Assembly (NCBI GenBank): GCA_029782025.1
Contig: JAKOVR010000104.1
Location: 1-41,032, forward strand
DNA from: Actinomycetes bacterium
GTDB taxonomy: Bacteria > Actinomycetota > Acidimicrobiia > Acidimicrobiales > Acidimicrobilacustridaceae
Length of the DNA: 41,032 nucleotides
Reading direction: 5' to 3'
The notes below the pieces were generated by a model. It searched no databases. It saw only the letters and a program-made list of their open reading frames with translations, and was not told the origin of the DNA. The translations under genes were made by a program, and so were the position numbers. Below, piece by piece: positions 1 through 5,819 of the stretch (position 1 is the stretch's first letter; every line of letters starts with the position of its first letter).

Positions 1-39
1 GTGACCGCGGGGCGGCTCGTTGGTCTGCTCTTCGGTCAT
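1..39 (-). CDS. 5' end of an unknown minus-strand gene (partial)
   Basis: An ATG lies at 39-37 on the minus strand and the frame stays open to the window edge for 13 codons (MTEEQTNEPPRGH). A GGAG sits about 15 nt upstream, and a TAGAGT hexamer at 85-80 (minus strand) could be its -10 box, giving a leader of roughly 35 nt. The fragment is too short to assign a family. The hydrophilic, acidic start suggests a cytoplasmic N-terminus, but that is only an impression. It could be spurious. Confidence 0.4.
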   Translation of the reverse strand, partial: MTEEQTNEPPRGH

Positions 40-350
40 CGGGGCACCTGCTCCAGGGCTCGGTCGGGCGGGACCGAACACTCTACCGAACGGCACCTGC
101 GCCACGCATGCCGCCGCCGCGGGAAGCCACGACCGGCTGACCGATCGCCGGGCCGGCGGCACTCGGAGCGTGACGGCCGGACCGATGCGGCGATCGTCAG
201 CTGCCCGAAGGGACCAGGCACATGACCGCGTTCGGCGCGTTTCATGGTGAGCGCTGATTCTCGCGATCTGCTCGCACTGTCTCGTGCGTCGAAGGCACTG
301 CGCCGTGACAGGATCTCCTCGACGGACAGCTGGCCGTGAGCCGGCTTGGT
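40..350. other. Intergenic stretch with no supported gene
   Basis: About 310 bases between the partial gene and the TetR stop. Open frames exist on both strands but none has a recognisable domain, a good ribosome site or the codon bias of the neighbours. The only signal is a possible minus-strand -10 (TAGAGT, 85-80) for the partial gene. G+C is lower than in the rest of the window. Confidence 0.5.
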
Positions 351-950
351 CTAGGTGCGGTCGGGTGCAAGGTACCGAAGTTGCGTGTCGACCCATGTAT
401 CCAAGAACGCTGTCTCCTCCACGCCGCCCGGCGTGGCGCCGGTGAGGGTGCGGCTGTAGTGAAACCAACTGAGCGGGGCGAGCATGACTGCTGCCGCGGC
501 CGGGTAGTCGTCGAGGGGTCGGAAGGTCCCCGTTCGAGCGACCATCTCGAGCCAACTCGCGAGGCGGTCGTGTCCCGCCGTGGACAACCGGCGGATCGTG
601 TTCTTGTGGTCGTTCGGAGCGTCATCAGCGAGTCGGAACCACATGAGGTAGAAGTCCGATGCGTTGCGCACCGCGGCCAGGCTGATTTCGGCAATCGCAC
701 GGAGAGCGACCGAGGGTTCATCGATCTTGAACAGGCGGTCATCGAGTGCGGCGGGACCAGCCAGGCGAAACTCAGCCCATTCGAACGTGGCCTCGAGCAC
801 GGCTTGCTTCGACGGGAAGTGCCGATACATGCCGCCTGATCCGGGTGAGAGTCCGGCCGCCTCTTCGATCTGGGCGACTGTCGTCGCGCGGTAGCCCTGA
901 CGAGAGAACAGACGCATCGCCGACTCGATGATCTGGTCGCGGGTGCTCAT
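351..950 (-). CDS. TetR/AcrR family transcriptional regulator
   Basis: A one-component repressor of about 199 residues. The N-terminal helix-turn-helix is clear: STRDQIIESAMRLFSRQGY, then TTVAQIEEAAGLSPGSGGMY and RHFPSKQAVLEA, the classic TetR pattern at residues 3-50. The rest is a helical ligand-binding and dimerisation domain with no identifiable ligand. The ATG at 950 is preferred over an upstream in-frame start at 968, because TACGCT at 962-957 (minus strand) sits exactly 6 nt before it, the spacing of a leaderless start. It is divergent from the alpha/beta hydrolase at 1008, and an 18-bp inverted repeat (971-988) lies between them, so it probably represses both itself and the hydrolase. 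Base composition is less G+C-rich than genes after 2200, compatible with acquisition by transfer. Confidence 0.93.
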   Translation of the reverse strand: MSTRDQIIESAMRLFSRQGYRATTVAQIEEAAGLSPGSGGMYRHFPSKQAVLEATFEWAEFRLAGPAALDDRLFKIDEPSVALRAIAEISLAAVRNASDFYLMWFRLADDAPNDHKNTIRRLSTAGHDRLASWLEMVARTGTFRPLDDYPAAAAVMLAPLSWFHYSRTLTGATPGGVEETAFLDTWVDTQLRYLAPDRT

Positions 951-956
951 ACCGCC

Positions 957-962
957 AGCGTA
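957..962 (-). promoter_or_regulatory. -10 box of the TetR gene, leaderless start
   Basis: TACGCT on the minus strand fits TANNNT and is separated by 6 nt from the ATG at 950. There is no Shine-Dalgarno sequence in the gap. The -35 is not clear; a TTGCTA lies 19 nt upstream. Confidence 0.5.
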
Positions 963-970
963 GACCAACA

Positions 971-988
971 GTTGACAACGTTAGCAAC
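971..988. promoter_or_regulatory. Probable TetR operator (18-bp inverted repeat)
   Basis: GTTGnnAACGTTnnCAAC: 14 of 18 positions are symmetric, with a perfect AACGTT centre and perfect GTTG/CAAC ends. It lies between the divergent TetR and hydrolase genes. It covers the TTGACA -35 of the rightward promoter (972-977) and lies just upstream of the leftward -10 (962-957), so a bound dimer could block both. The surrounding 60 bases are about 42% G+C, unusually low here. Confidence 0.65.
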
Positions 989-1001
989 AACAACGAATAC
1001 T
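972..1001 (+). promoter_or_regulatory. Promoter of the alpha/beta hydrolase gene
   Basis: A perfect -35 TTGACA (972-977), an 18-nt spacer and a -10 AATACT (996-1001, 4 of 6 to consensus). The -10 ends 6 nt before the GTG at 1008, consistent with a leaderless transcript starting at that GTG. The operator at 971-988 overlaps the -35. Confidence 0.55.
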
Positions 1002-1007
1002 TATATC

Positions 1008-1859
1008 GTGTCCAGAGACGAAGGAACCGGCCCGTTCCACGACCGGGTTCGATCGGACACGAGCTCTGGAGCGAAGGCCCGGCCGGTGTTGGTCTTGGTG
1101 CATGGTGCCAACCATCAACGGACATGTTGGGATCCAACGGTCGATGCGTTGCGACGGATCGTGCCGGACGGCTCCATACTCGCCGTCGACCTTCCGGGTC
1201 GCGGATCGAATCACATCGAACCAGAGCACATCTCGATTGGTGCTTGTGTCGACAGCCTCGTGCGTGACATCGAGGACCGAGCTATCGACAGAGTCGTCCT
1301 GGTCGGACACTCGCTCGGGGGCGTCACGATCGCGGGAGCGGCAGCCAGACTCGGACCGGCCCGGGTGAACCACCTCGTGTTCATCGCGGCCACCATTCCG
1401 CCCGACGGGCACACGGTGCTCGACACGTTCGGCCTGCCGCTACGACTCACCGTTCCATTTGTCGCCCGAAGGCGAAGGCTGGCGAACAACCCCCGCTGGA
1501 CCGCACGACGTTCGTTCTGCAATGGCATGACCCCCGACCAACGCGCCTTCGTCCTCGACAACCTGTGCCCCGATGCACCCTGGCTCCTGACCGAACCAGT
1601 CGCCACCAAGAGCCTTCCGCCGGGCATAGAACGCACGTGGGTGCTCACGACTCGCGACCGAGCAGTCTCACCGGCGCGGCAGAAGCGGAACATGGCCAAC
1701 CTTGGCGCCGTCGGCCGCGTCATCGACATCGACTCATGCCATGACGTCATGGTGAGCCACCCCGATCAGCTCGCTCGAGCCATCGCGAGGTGCTGGCATC
1801 CTCCAGTGGCAACGGCTCCTTCGGACACCGGTCCGCCAAGCGAGACCGCTCGAACATGA
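1008..1859 (+). CDS. Alpha/beta-fold hydrolase
   Basis: About 283 residues of the alpha/beta hydrolase superfamily (esterase, lipase or lactonase-like; substrate unknown). Seen directly: the oxyanion-hole strand PVLVLVHGAN, the conserved DLPGRG turn, the nucleophile elbow GHSLGG with the catalytic Ser, a late Asp in TTRDRAVSP and the probable catalytic His in SCHDVMVSHP near the C-terminus. No signal peptide or membrane helix, so cytoplasmic. The frame opens at a TTG at 972, but that codon lies inside the -35 box, so the GTG at 1008 is preferred as a leaderless start. It is controlled in all likelihood by the divergent TetR through the shared operator. Lower G+C than the core genes suggests the pair moved together. 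Confidence 0.88.
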   Translation: MSRDEGTGPFHDRVRSDTSSGAKARPVLVLVHGANHQRTCWDPTVDALRRIVPDGSILAVDLPGRGSNHIEPEHISIGACVDSLVRDIEDRAIDRVVLVGHSLGGVTIAGAAARLGPARVNHLVFIAATIPPDGHTVLDTFGLPLRLTVPFVARRRRLANNPRWTARRSFCNGMTPDQRAFVLDNLCPDAPWLLTEPVATKSLPPGIERTWVLTTRDRAVSPARQKRNMANLGAVGRVIDIDSCHDVMVSHPDQLARAIARCWHPPVATAPSDTGPPSETART

Positions 1860-2219
1860 TCCGCGATGACCCACCAGTCACGGGAGCGTGATCGAACGCG
1901 GAGCGCCAGCAACACGCGAAAGAAGCCTGCTAGCCAGAGGAGACGACGCCTGGGTCGAGAGCCTGCGGGAACTGCTGGCACCCCGTCCGATATGACTCAG
2001 TGTCATTGGAGATGACCCGAAACAACCTGTCAACCATGGTCGCTTCACATCAAATGCAGGCTAAGGGATGGTTGACCCCGGCAACCCGTGGCCCTCTCGG
2101 TCGTATGGTCGAACGGTGCCCGGGTGAGGCCTTTACCTCCGCTTGCGGCACCTCCCGGTTTCCTGGGAACCATGCCCGCCCCTACGGCGTCGTAGCGGTG
2201 GCACAACGGAGGACCCCTC
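1860..2219 (+). other. Intergenic and upstream region of whiB
   Basis: About 360 bases without a supported gene. It holds a short inverted repeat (1992-2006) and, at its end, the GGAGG ribosome site (2208-2212) of whiB. A TTGACC at 2072 and TATGGT at 2104 look promoter-like but are spaced too far apart (26 nt) to pair. A 75-codon frame from 2000 lacks a domain and neighbour-like codon bias. The long 5' region would suit a regulated whiB, which is an inference. Confidence 0.5.
1992..2006. repeat. Short inverted repeat ATGAC-n5-GTCAT
   Basis: Perfect 5-bp arms around TCAGT, about 215 nt upstream of whiB. Possibly a regulator site; equally it may be chance. A further GATGAC follows at 2011. Confidence 0.25.
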
Positions 2220-2465
2220 ATGGATGATCACGACTGGATGGCAAACGGCGAGTGCCGATTCGAGCCCCCGTCGACCTTCTTCCCCAGCGACGGTGTGGGC
2301 GTGGAGATCGCCAAGCGGATCTGCGCCGACTGCAAGGTCAAGGCCCAGTGCCTCGAGTACGCGCTGGAGCACCGGATCGATCACGGCGTGTGGGGTGGCA
2401 CCTCCGAGCGCCAGCGCCGGCGCATCCTGAAGAAGCGTCGCGTCGACGCCTTCGTCCAGGCCTGA
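2220..2465 (+). CDS. whiB: WhiB-family [4Fe-4S] transcriptional regulator
   Basis: An 81-residue WhiB-like protein, a family found only in actinobacteria and their phages. WhiB proteins hold a [4Fe-4S] cluster and usually act by binding region 4 of the principal sigma factor. The four cluster cysteines are Cys12, Cys35, Cys38 and Cys44 (C-x2-C-x5-C), followed by the turn GVWGG (56-60) and a basic tail ERQRRRILKKRR that contacts DNA. There is no AT-hook of the WhiB7 type. The ATG at 2220 is fixed by GGAGG at 2208-2212 with 7-nt spacing. A monocistronic gene: the next gene is convergent. I cannot place it in a named WhiB subclass. A second, different WhiB lies at 5162-5464. Confidence 0.95.
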   Translation: MDDHDWMANGECRFEPPSTFFPSDGVGVEIAKRICADCKVKAQCLEYALEHRIDHGVWGGTSERQRRRILKKRRVDAFVQA

Positions 2466-2519
2466 GGGCCGGCCCCCTCCCCCGTCGTGGCGGCTGGGGC
2501 CTCCGCTGACGGTCACCGG

Positions 2520-3416
2520 TCAGAGCGAGAACGGACGGGCCGCCACATCGAGCACCCGGCGCACGCGGTCGGCCAACGTCGGGTCGCTGTCGGGGAGCGC
2601 CTCGGCCGCCCCCATCACCATGTCCGGCGACCCGGCGCCGACCACCGTGAAGACCTCGGCCCCCCGCTCGACGACGATCGCCGAGGCGCCGCCGTCCTGC
2701 AGCTCCCACGCCGGATCGTCGCCCACCCGCATGGTGGTCCCGCCGGCCGGCAAGCGGTTCCAGGCCACGGCACCGCGCTGGCGGTAGACCGAGACCATCT
2801 TCCCGTCGTGCTCGTAGACGACGTGCACGGTGGGCCCGGCGGTGTACACGTGAGCCCGCGCCATCCCGTCGAGCTCGGGCATGCCGGCGATGCCCCCCAT
2901 GGCGTCGGCCTGGTCCATGGGCATCGGCTCCATCGGCATCGTGGACGCGGGGGTCGGACCGCCCGAGGCCATCGCCTCGTGGCGCACCATGAAGTCGTGC
3001 ACGGGCGGCACCGTGGCCCCCGCCGCCGGGACGAAGACCAGGGCCATGGCCGCCATCGCCACCATCGCCGCCACACTGCCGACGAGCGACCTCGACCGCG
3101 ACCGCGGTCGGCCCTCCCGACCCTCCCGGCGGGCCCGCCGGACGGCCAGCTCGTCGATCGGCCCTCCCCCCGCCGACGGCGCGGGCGACGGCTCCGCCCC
3201 CCCGCCGGCGATCAGCCCGTCGAGGAAACCGGCCGGGGGTTCGACGTCGGGAAGGGCCCGCAGCGCCGCCCGCACGGCGCCGAGCTCCTCGAGCACCGTC
3301 GCCGCCTCGGGATCGCCGGCCAGCAGCGCCTCGACCTCGGCCCGCTCGGCCGGATCGACCTCACCGTCGAGGTAGGCGGTGAGGCGCTCGTCGTCTCGGG
3401 GCGATGGCGCGGTCAT
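2520..3416 (-). CDS. Membrane anti-sigma factor (RseA/RskA-like)
   Basis: A 298-residue protein that probably holds the adjacent SigE-like factor at the membrane. Residues 1-65 form the anti-sigma domain (DDERLTAYLDGEVDPAERAEVE and VRAALRALP), lacking the His/Cys/Cys of the zinc-binding ZAS class. A basic stretch precedes one membrane helix at about 111-133; residues 134-298 would lie outside. The outer part starts with HDFMVRHEAM (about 140-149) and a Met/Pro-rich segment (about 149-185) containing TMPMEPMPMD, possibly a metal-binding linker. A globular C-terminal domain with a VHVVYEHDGKMVSVYRQRG core follows. Its ATG overlaps the sigma stop as ATGA (3413-3416), so translation is coupled. 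Release presumably needs proteolysis or phosphorylation, as for RseA; no site is visible. Confidence 0.85.
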   Translation of the reverse strand: MTAPSPRDDERLTAYLDGEVDPAERAEVEALLAGDPEAATVLEELGAVRAALRALPDVEPPAGFLDGLIAGGGAEPSPAPSAGGGPIDELAVRRARREGREGRPRSRSRSLVGSVAAMVAMAAMALVFVPAAGATVPPVHDFMVRHEAMASGGPTPASTMPMEPMPMDQADAMGGIAGMPELDGMARAHVYTAGPTVHVVYEHDGKMVSVYRQRGAVAWNRLPAGGTTMRVGDDPAWELQDGGASAIVVERGAEVFTVVGAGSPDMVMGAAEALPDSDPTLADRVRRVLDVAARPFSL

Positions 3417-3958
3417 CGGAGCGCCTCCCGGAGCTGGGACCGGCCCCGATGGATGCGGCTGCGGACCGTGCCCACCGGCACCCCGACCAGGTCGGCGATC
3501 TCCTGGTAGCCCATCCCGACCACGTCGCACAGGACCACCGCCACCCGGAACTCCTCGGCCAGCCCGCGCAGCGCGGCCTGCAGGTAGTCGGGCAGATCGG
3601 CGGCGTCGAGCGCATCGGAAGCCGACAGCCCGCCCGGGATCACCCGCTCGGCGTCGTCGGGCAGCGGGTCGGCCGGCCGCCGCTTCTGCCGGCGCACCTC
3701 GTCGAGGAACGCGTTCGTGGCGATCCGGCTCAGCCACCCGCGCAGCGACCCCGGCTGGTAGGTCTCCAGCCCGCGCCGCACCCGCAGCAACACCTCCTGG
3801 ACGAGGTCTTGGGCCTCGTCGTGACGACCGGTCAGGCGGTACGCGACGGTGTAGATGAAACGACCGTGATCGCGGGCGACCTCCTCCCACGTCGGGACAG
3901 GGGCGTCACCGGGGTCGATCACGTCGAGGGCAACCGGGGGTGGAGCCAGCGCGAGCAT
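3413..3958 (-). CDS. sigE: ECF RNA polymerase sigma factor, SigE-like
   Basis: A 181-residue ECF sigma factor. Region 2: TVAYRLTGRHDEAQDLVQEV with the -10-recognising RGWLSRIATNAFLDEVRRQK; region 4: LRGLAEEFRVAVVLCDVVGM followed by the helix-turn-helix YQEIADLVGVPVGTVRSRIH. The pattern, including YQPGSLRGWL and AAVVLCD-like residues, is close to mycobacterial SigE, which governs envelope stress. It is co-translated with its membrane anti-sigma. In mycobacteria sigE-rseA lies next to htrA and tatB; here a Tat subunit lies just upstream, so part of that arrangement is kept. ATG 3958 is preferred to a TTG at 3970; the ribosome site is weak. Without 3' extensions it is of normal ECF length. Confidence 0.93.
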   Translation of the reverse strand: MLALAPPPVALDVIDPGDAPVPTWEEVARDHGRFIYTVAYRLTGRHDEAQDLVQEVLLRVRRGLETYQPGSLRGWLSRIATNAFLDEVRRQKRRPADPLPDDAERVIPGGLSASDALDAADLPDYLQAALRGLAEEFRVAVVLCDVVGMGYQEIADLVGVPVGTVRSRIHRGRSQLREALR

Positions 3959-3977
3959 GCACCCGCGCAACGGTCAG

Positions 3978-4002
3978 CCGGGCCGGGGAGTTCCCGGCCC
4001 GG
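3978..4002 (-). terminator. GC-rich hairpin after tatA
   Basis: A perfect 10-bp stem (CCGGGCCGGG / CCCGGCCCGG) with loop GAGTT, 7 nt beyond the tatA stop and 20 nt before the sigE start. No U-tract follows, as is usual for actinobacterial terminators. It may separate tatA from sigE or only partly attenuate read-through. Confidence 0.6.
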
Positions 4003-4008
4003 AGCGGG

Positions 4009-4200
4009 TCAGGCCTCGTCGTCCTTGGACGAATCGGCGTCGGCCTTCTTGGCCCCTTCGTCGATGCCCTTCTTGAACTCGCCCTGGGCTTGGCCGAGCG
4101 AACGGGCGAGCTTGGGGAGCTTGGCGCCGCCGAAGAGCAACAGGACCAGGACCAGGAGGATGATGAGTTCGGGAGCGCCGAGGTTCACGTCTGCCACCAT
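4009..4200 (-). CDS. tatA: Twin-arginine translocase subunit TatA/TatB family
   Basis: A 63-residue single-span protein: a short N-terminus, a membrane helix at about 11-24 (ELIILLVLVLLLFG), the FGGAKLPKLARSLG hinge and amphipathic helix typical of TatA/E, then a charged tail rich in Asp, Lys and Ser. It would oligomerise with TatC to export folded proteins. The short length and lack of a long C-terminal domain favour TatA over TatB. No tatC is in the window. Start is ATG 4200, with GTG 4197 as an alternative. A G-rich GGGGG lies almost against the start. It lies upstream of sigE on the same strand, as the mycobacterial sigE locus carries tatB. Confidence 0.92.
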   Translation of the reverse strand: MVADVNLGAPELIILLVLVLLLFGGAKLPKLARSLGQAQGEFKKGIDEGAKKADADSSKDDEA

Positions 4201-4282
4201 ACCCCCATCGGGGCGAGAACAAGGGGTCGGGCCCTGCACGAGCGGCGGTAGCCTCCGGGCACTTCGTGCGGAGGAGGCACCG

Positions 4283-5080
4283 GTGCTGGAGTGCGTCATC
4301 AACGTGAGCGAGGGACGGCACCTCGACACCGTCGACCGCATCGCCCGCTCGGCCGGGCGTGAGCTCCTCGACGTGCACACCGATCCGGACCACAACCGAT
4401 CCGTGATCACCGTGGCCGGCGAGGCGGCGGCCCGCGCCGTGGCCACCGGCACGGTGCTCGTCCTCGACCTCCGACACCACGCCGGCGCCCACCCGCGGAT
4501 CGGCGTGCTCGACGTGGTGCCCTTCATCCCCCTCTTCGAGGCGACGATGGCCGACGCCGTCGAGGCCCGCAACCGCATGGCCGAGTGGCTGGCCGACACC
4601 TTCGAGCTGCCCTGCTTCCTCTACGGGCCGGAGCGCTCGCTGCCCGATGTGCGGCGCGGGGCCTTCACCACGCTCGCCCCCGACACCGGCCCCGCCGAAC
4701 CGCACCCCACCGCCGGCGCCTGCGCCGTCGGGGCCCGCCCACCGCTCGTCGCCTACAACGTGTGGCTGACCGACCCCGATCTCGAGCTGGCCCGCTCGCT
4801 GGCCCGCTCGCTGCGGAGCCGATCCGTGCGGGCGCTGGGCCTCGCCGTCGGTGCCGAGGTCCAGGTGTCGATGAACCTCGTCGATCCGCTGATCACGGGG
4901 CCGCTCGACGTGGTCGACACCATCGCCGCCCACGCATCGGTGGCCCGCTGCGAGCTCGTCGGGCTCGTCCCCGAGGCCGTGCTCGACACCGTGCCCCAGG
5001 CCCGGTGGACCGAGCTCGACCTCAGCGCCGACCGCACCATCGAAGCCCGCGTGCGCGCCGCCGGGCTCCCCCTCGTCTGA
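4283..5080 (+). CDS. ftcD: Glutamate formimidoyltransferase (FTCD N-terminal type)
   Basis: 265 residues matching the formiminotransferase half of FTCD: an N-terminal subdomain starting VLECVINVSEGRH, the substrate-pocket segment HTDPDHNRSVIT, and the conserved HAGAHPRIGVLDVVPFIP with the likely catalytic histidines (about 65-70). The C-terminal subdomain includes LGLAVGAEVQVSMNLVD. The reaction transfers the formimidoyl group from N-formimidoylglutamate to tetrahydrofolate in histidine breakdown; single-domain forms can also act as formyltransferases. The cyclodeaminase half is absent. Start GTG 4283 is fixed by GGAGGAGG (4270-4277) at 5-nt spacing. A TAGCCT near 4248 may be its -10. No hut genes lie nearby, so the pathway link is from family knowledge only. 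Confidence 0.9.
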   Translation: MLECVINVSEGRHLDTVDRIARSAGRELLDVHTDPDHNRSVITVAGEAAARAVATGTVLVLDLRHHAGAHPRIGVLDVVPFIPLFEATMADAVEARNRMAEWLADTFELPCFLYGPERSLPDVRRGAFTTLAPDTGPAEPHPTAGACAVGARPPLVAYNVWLTDPDLELARSLARSLRSRSVRALGLAVGAEVQVSMNLVDPLITGPLDVVDTIAAHASVARCELVGLVPEAVLDTVPQARWTELDLSADRTIEARVRAAGLPLV

Positions 5081-5105
5081 TCGACGGCAGCCCGGACGCG
5101 GCGCA

Positions 5106-5122
5106 GCCCCCGTGACGGGGGC
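5106..5122. terminator. Hairpin between convergent ftcD and whiB2
   Basis: GCCCCCG (5106-5112), loop TGA, CGGGGGC (5116-5122): a perfect 7-bp GC stem 26 nt after ftcD and 40 nt beyond the whiB2 stop. It can end transcripts from either side. Confidence 0.6.
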
Positions 5123-5161
5123 CGCTCCGATGGTTCTCGGCTGGAGAACGATGCGATGGAT

Positions 5162-5464
5162 TCAGGCGGATGCGCCGCTGGCCGCCGGTGTGGCGGCGGC
5201 CGCCGCCCGGGCGAGGGCCCGTTGGCGACGGATGCGGCGACGCTCGCGCTCGCTCATCCCACCCCAGATGCCGAACTTCTCGCCGTTGGCGAGGGCGTAC
5301 TCGAGGCACTCCTCGCGTACGACGCAGCCCCGGCACACCTCCTTGGCCTCCTTGGTGGAGGCCCCGCGCTCGGGGAAGAACAGGTCGGGATCGACGCCGA
5401 GGCAGTTCGAGTAGTCCTGCCAGGACTTGTCCAACGGCCTCTCGATCGTGTTGGTGTCGTGCAT
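5162..5464 (-). CDS. whiB2: WhiB2/WhmD-type transcriptional regulator
   Basis: A 100-residue WhiB protein. Cluster ligands Cys21, Cys44, Cys47 and Cys53; GIWGG turn at 65-69; basic GGMSERERRRIRRQR helix; Ala-rich tail. The stretch NCLGVDPDLFFPERGASTKE and CRGCVVREECLEYALANGEK is strongly like WhiB2/WhmD, needed for septation and sporulation in Mycobacterium and Streptomyces (WhiB). Start ATG 5464 is set by GAAGGAGG at 7-nt spacing. More than 200 nt of upstream sequence fits the long leaders usual for this gene. It is convergent with ftcD and divergent from the spermidine-synthase-like gene. Confidence 0.95.
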   Translation of the reverse strand: MHDTNTIERPLDKSWQDYSNCLGVDPDLFFPERGASTKEAKEVCRGCVVREECLEYALANGEKFGIWGGMSERERRRIRRQRALARAAAAATPAASGASA

Positions 5465-5819
5465 GGACGGCCTCCTTCAAAGGACCCCCGCCGGTAGCGC
5501 GCACCGCCTGCGAGGCCGTTACTCCGCTCCTCGAGGGAGAAGCTCGACACCGTCCGTTTGTGTACCCCGGTGGACGGGCGAGTCTTCCTGACCCTGTGTG
5601 GAACCCTCAGGCAGTGTTGCGCATACCACATCTGTAATTACAACGGTGTGATCATGACCCACGGTCCTCGGTGAACGCAAGGGGAACTTGAGAAATCCTG
5701 AGGTTTTCCGCGCACAGTCGACCCAGCCCACCGCCTACCCGAGCCATGCGCGCTGTGCAACGATCTGGACCGTGTGCGCGGCGGACACGCGATGGAAGGC
5801 ACGCCATGACGGTGAGACG
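5465..5819. other. Divergent control region between whiB2 and the synthase-like gene
   Basis: About 355 bases with no supported gene. The part around 5620-5660 is the most AT-rich and holds the palindrome TGTAATTACA (5633-5642). An AAGGGG lies just before a TTG at 5688, which would extend the rightward gene by 44 residues, but those residues look unlike the family. The stretch probably carries the whiB2 leader and promoters in both directions; I could not fix -35/-10 pairs. Confidence 0.45.
5633..5642. promoter_or_regulatory. AT-rich palindrome TGTAATTACA upstream of whiB2
   Basis: A perfect 10-bp palindrome in an AT-rich patch about 170 nt upstream of whiB2. Candidate regulator site or part of a promoter; no family is assigned. 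Confidence 0.3.

Noticed and set aside
2000..2227. 75-codon plus-strand frame before whiB
   Set aside because: No domain, no ribosome site and atypical codon use; overlaps the whiB ribosome site and start.
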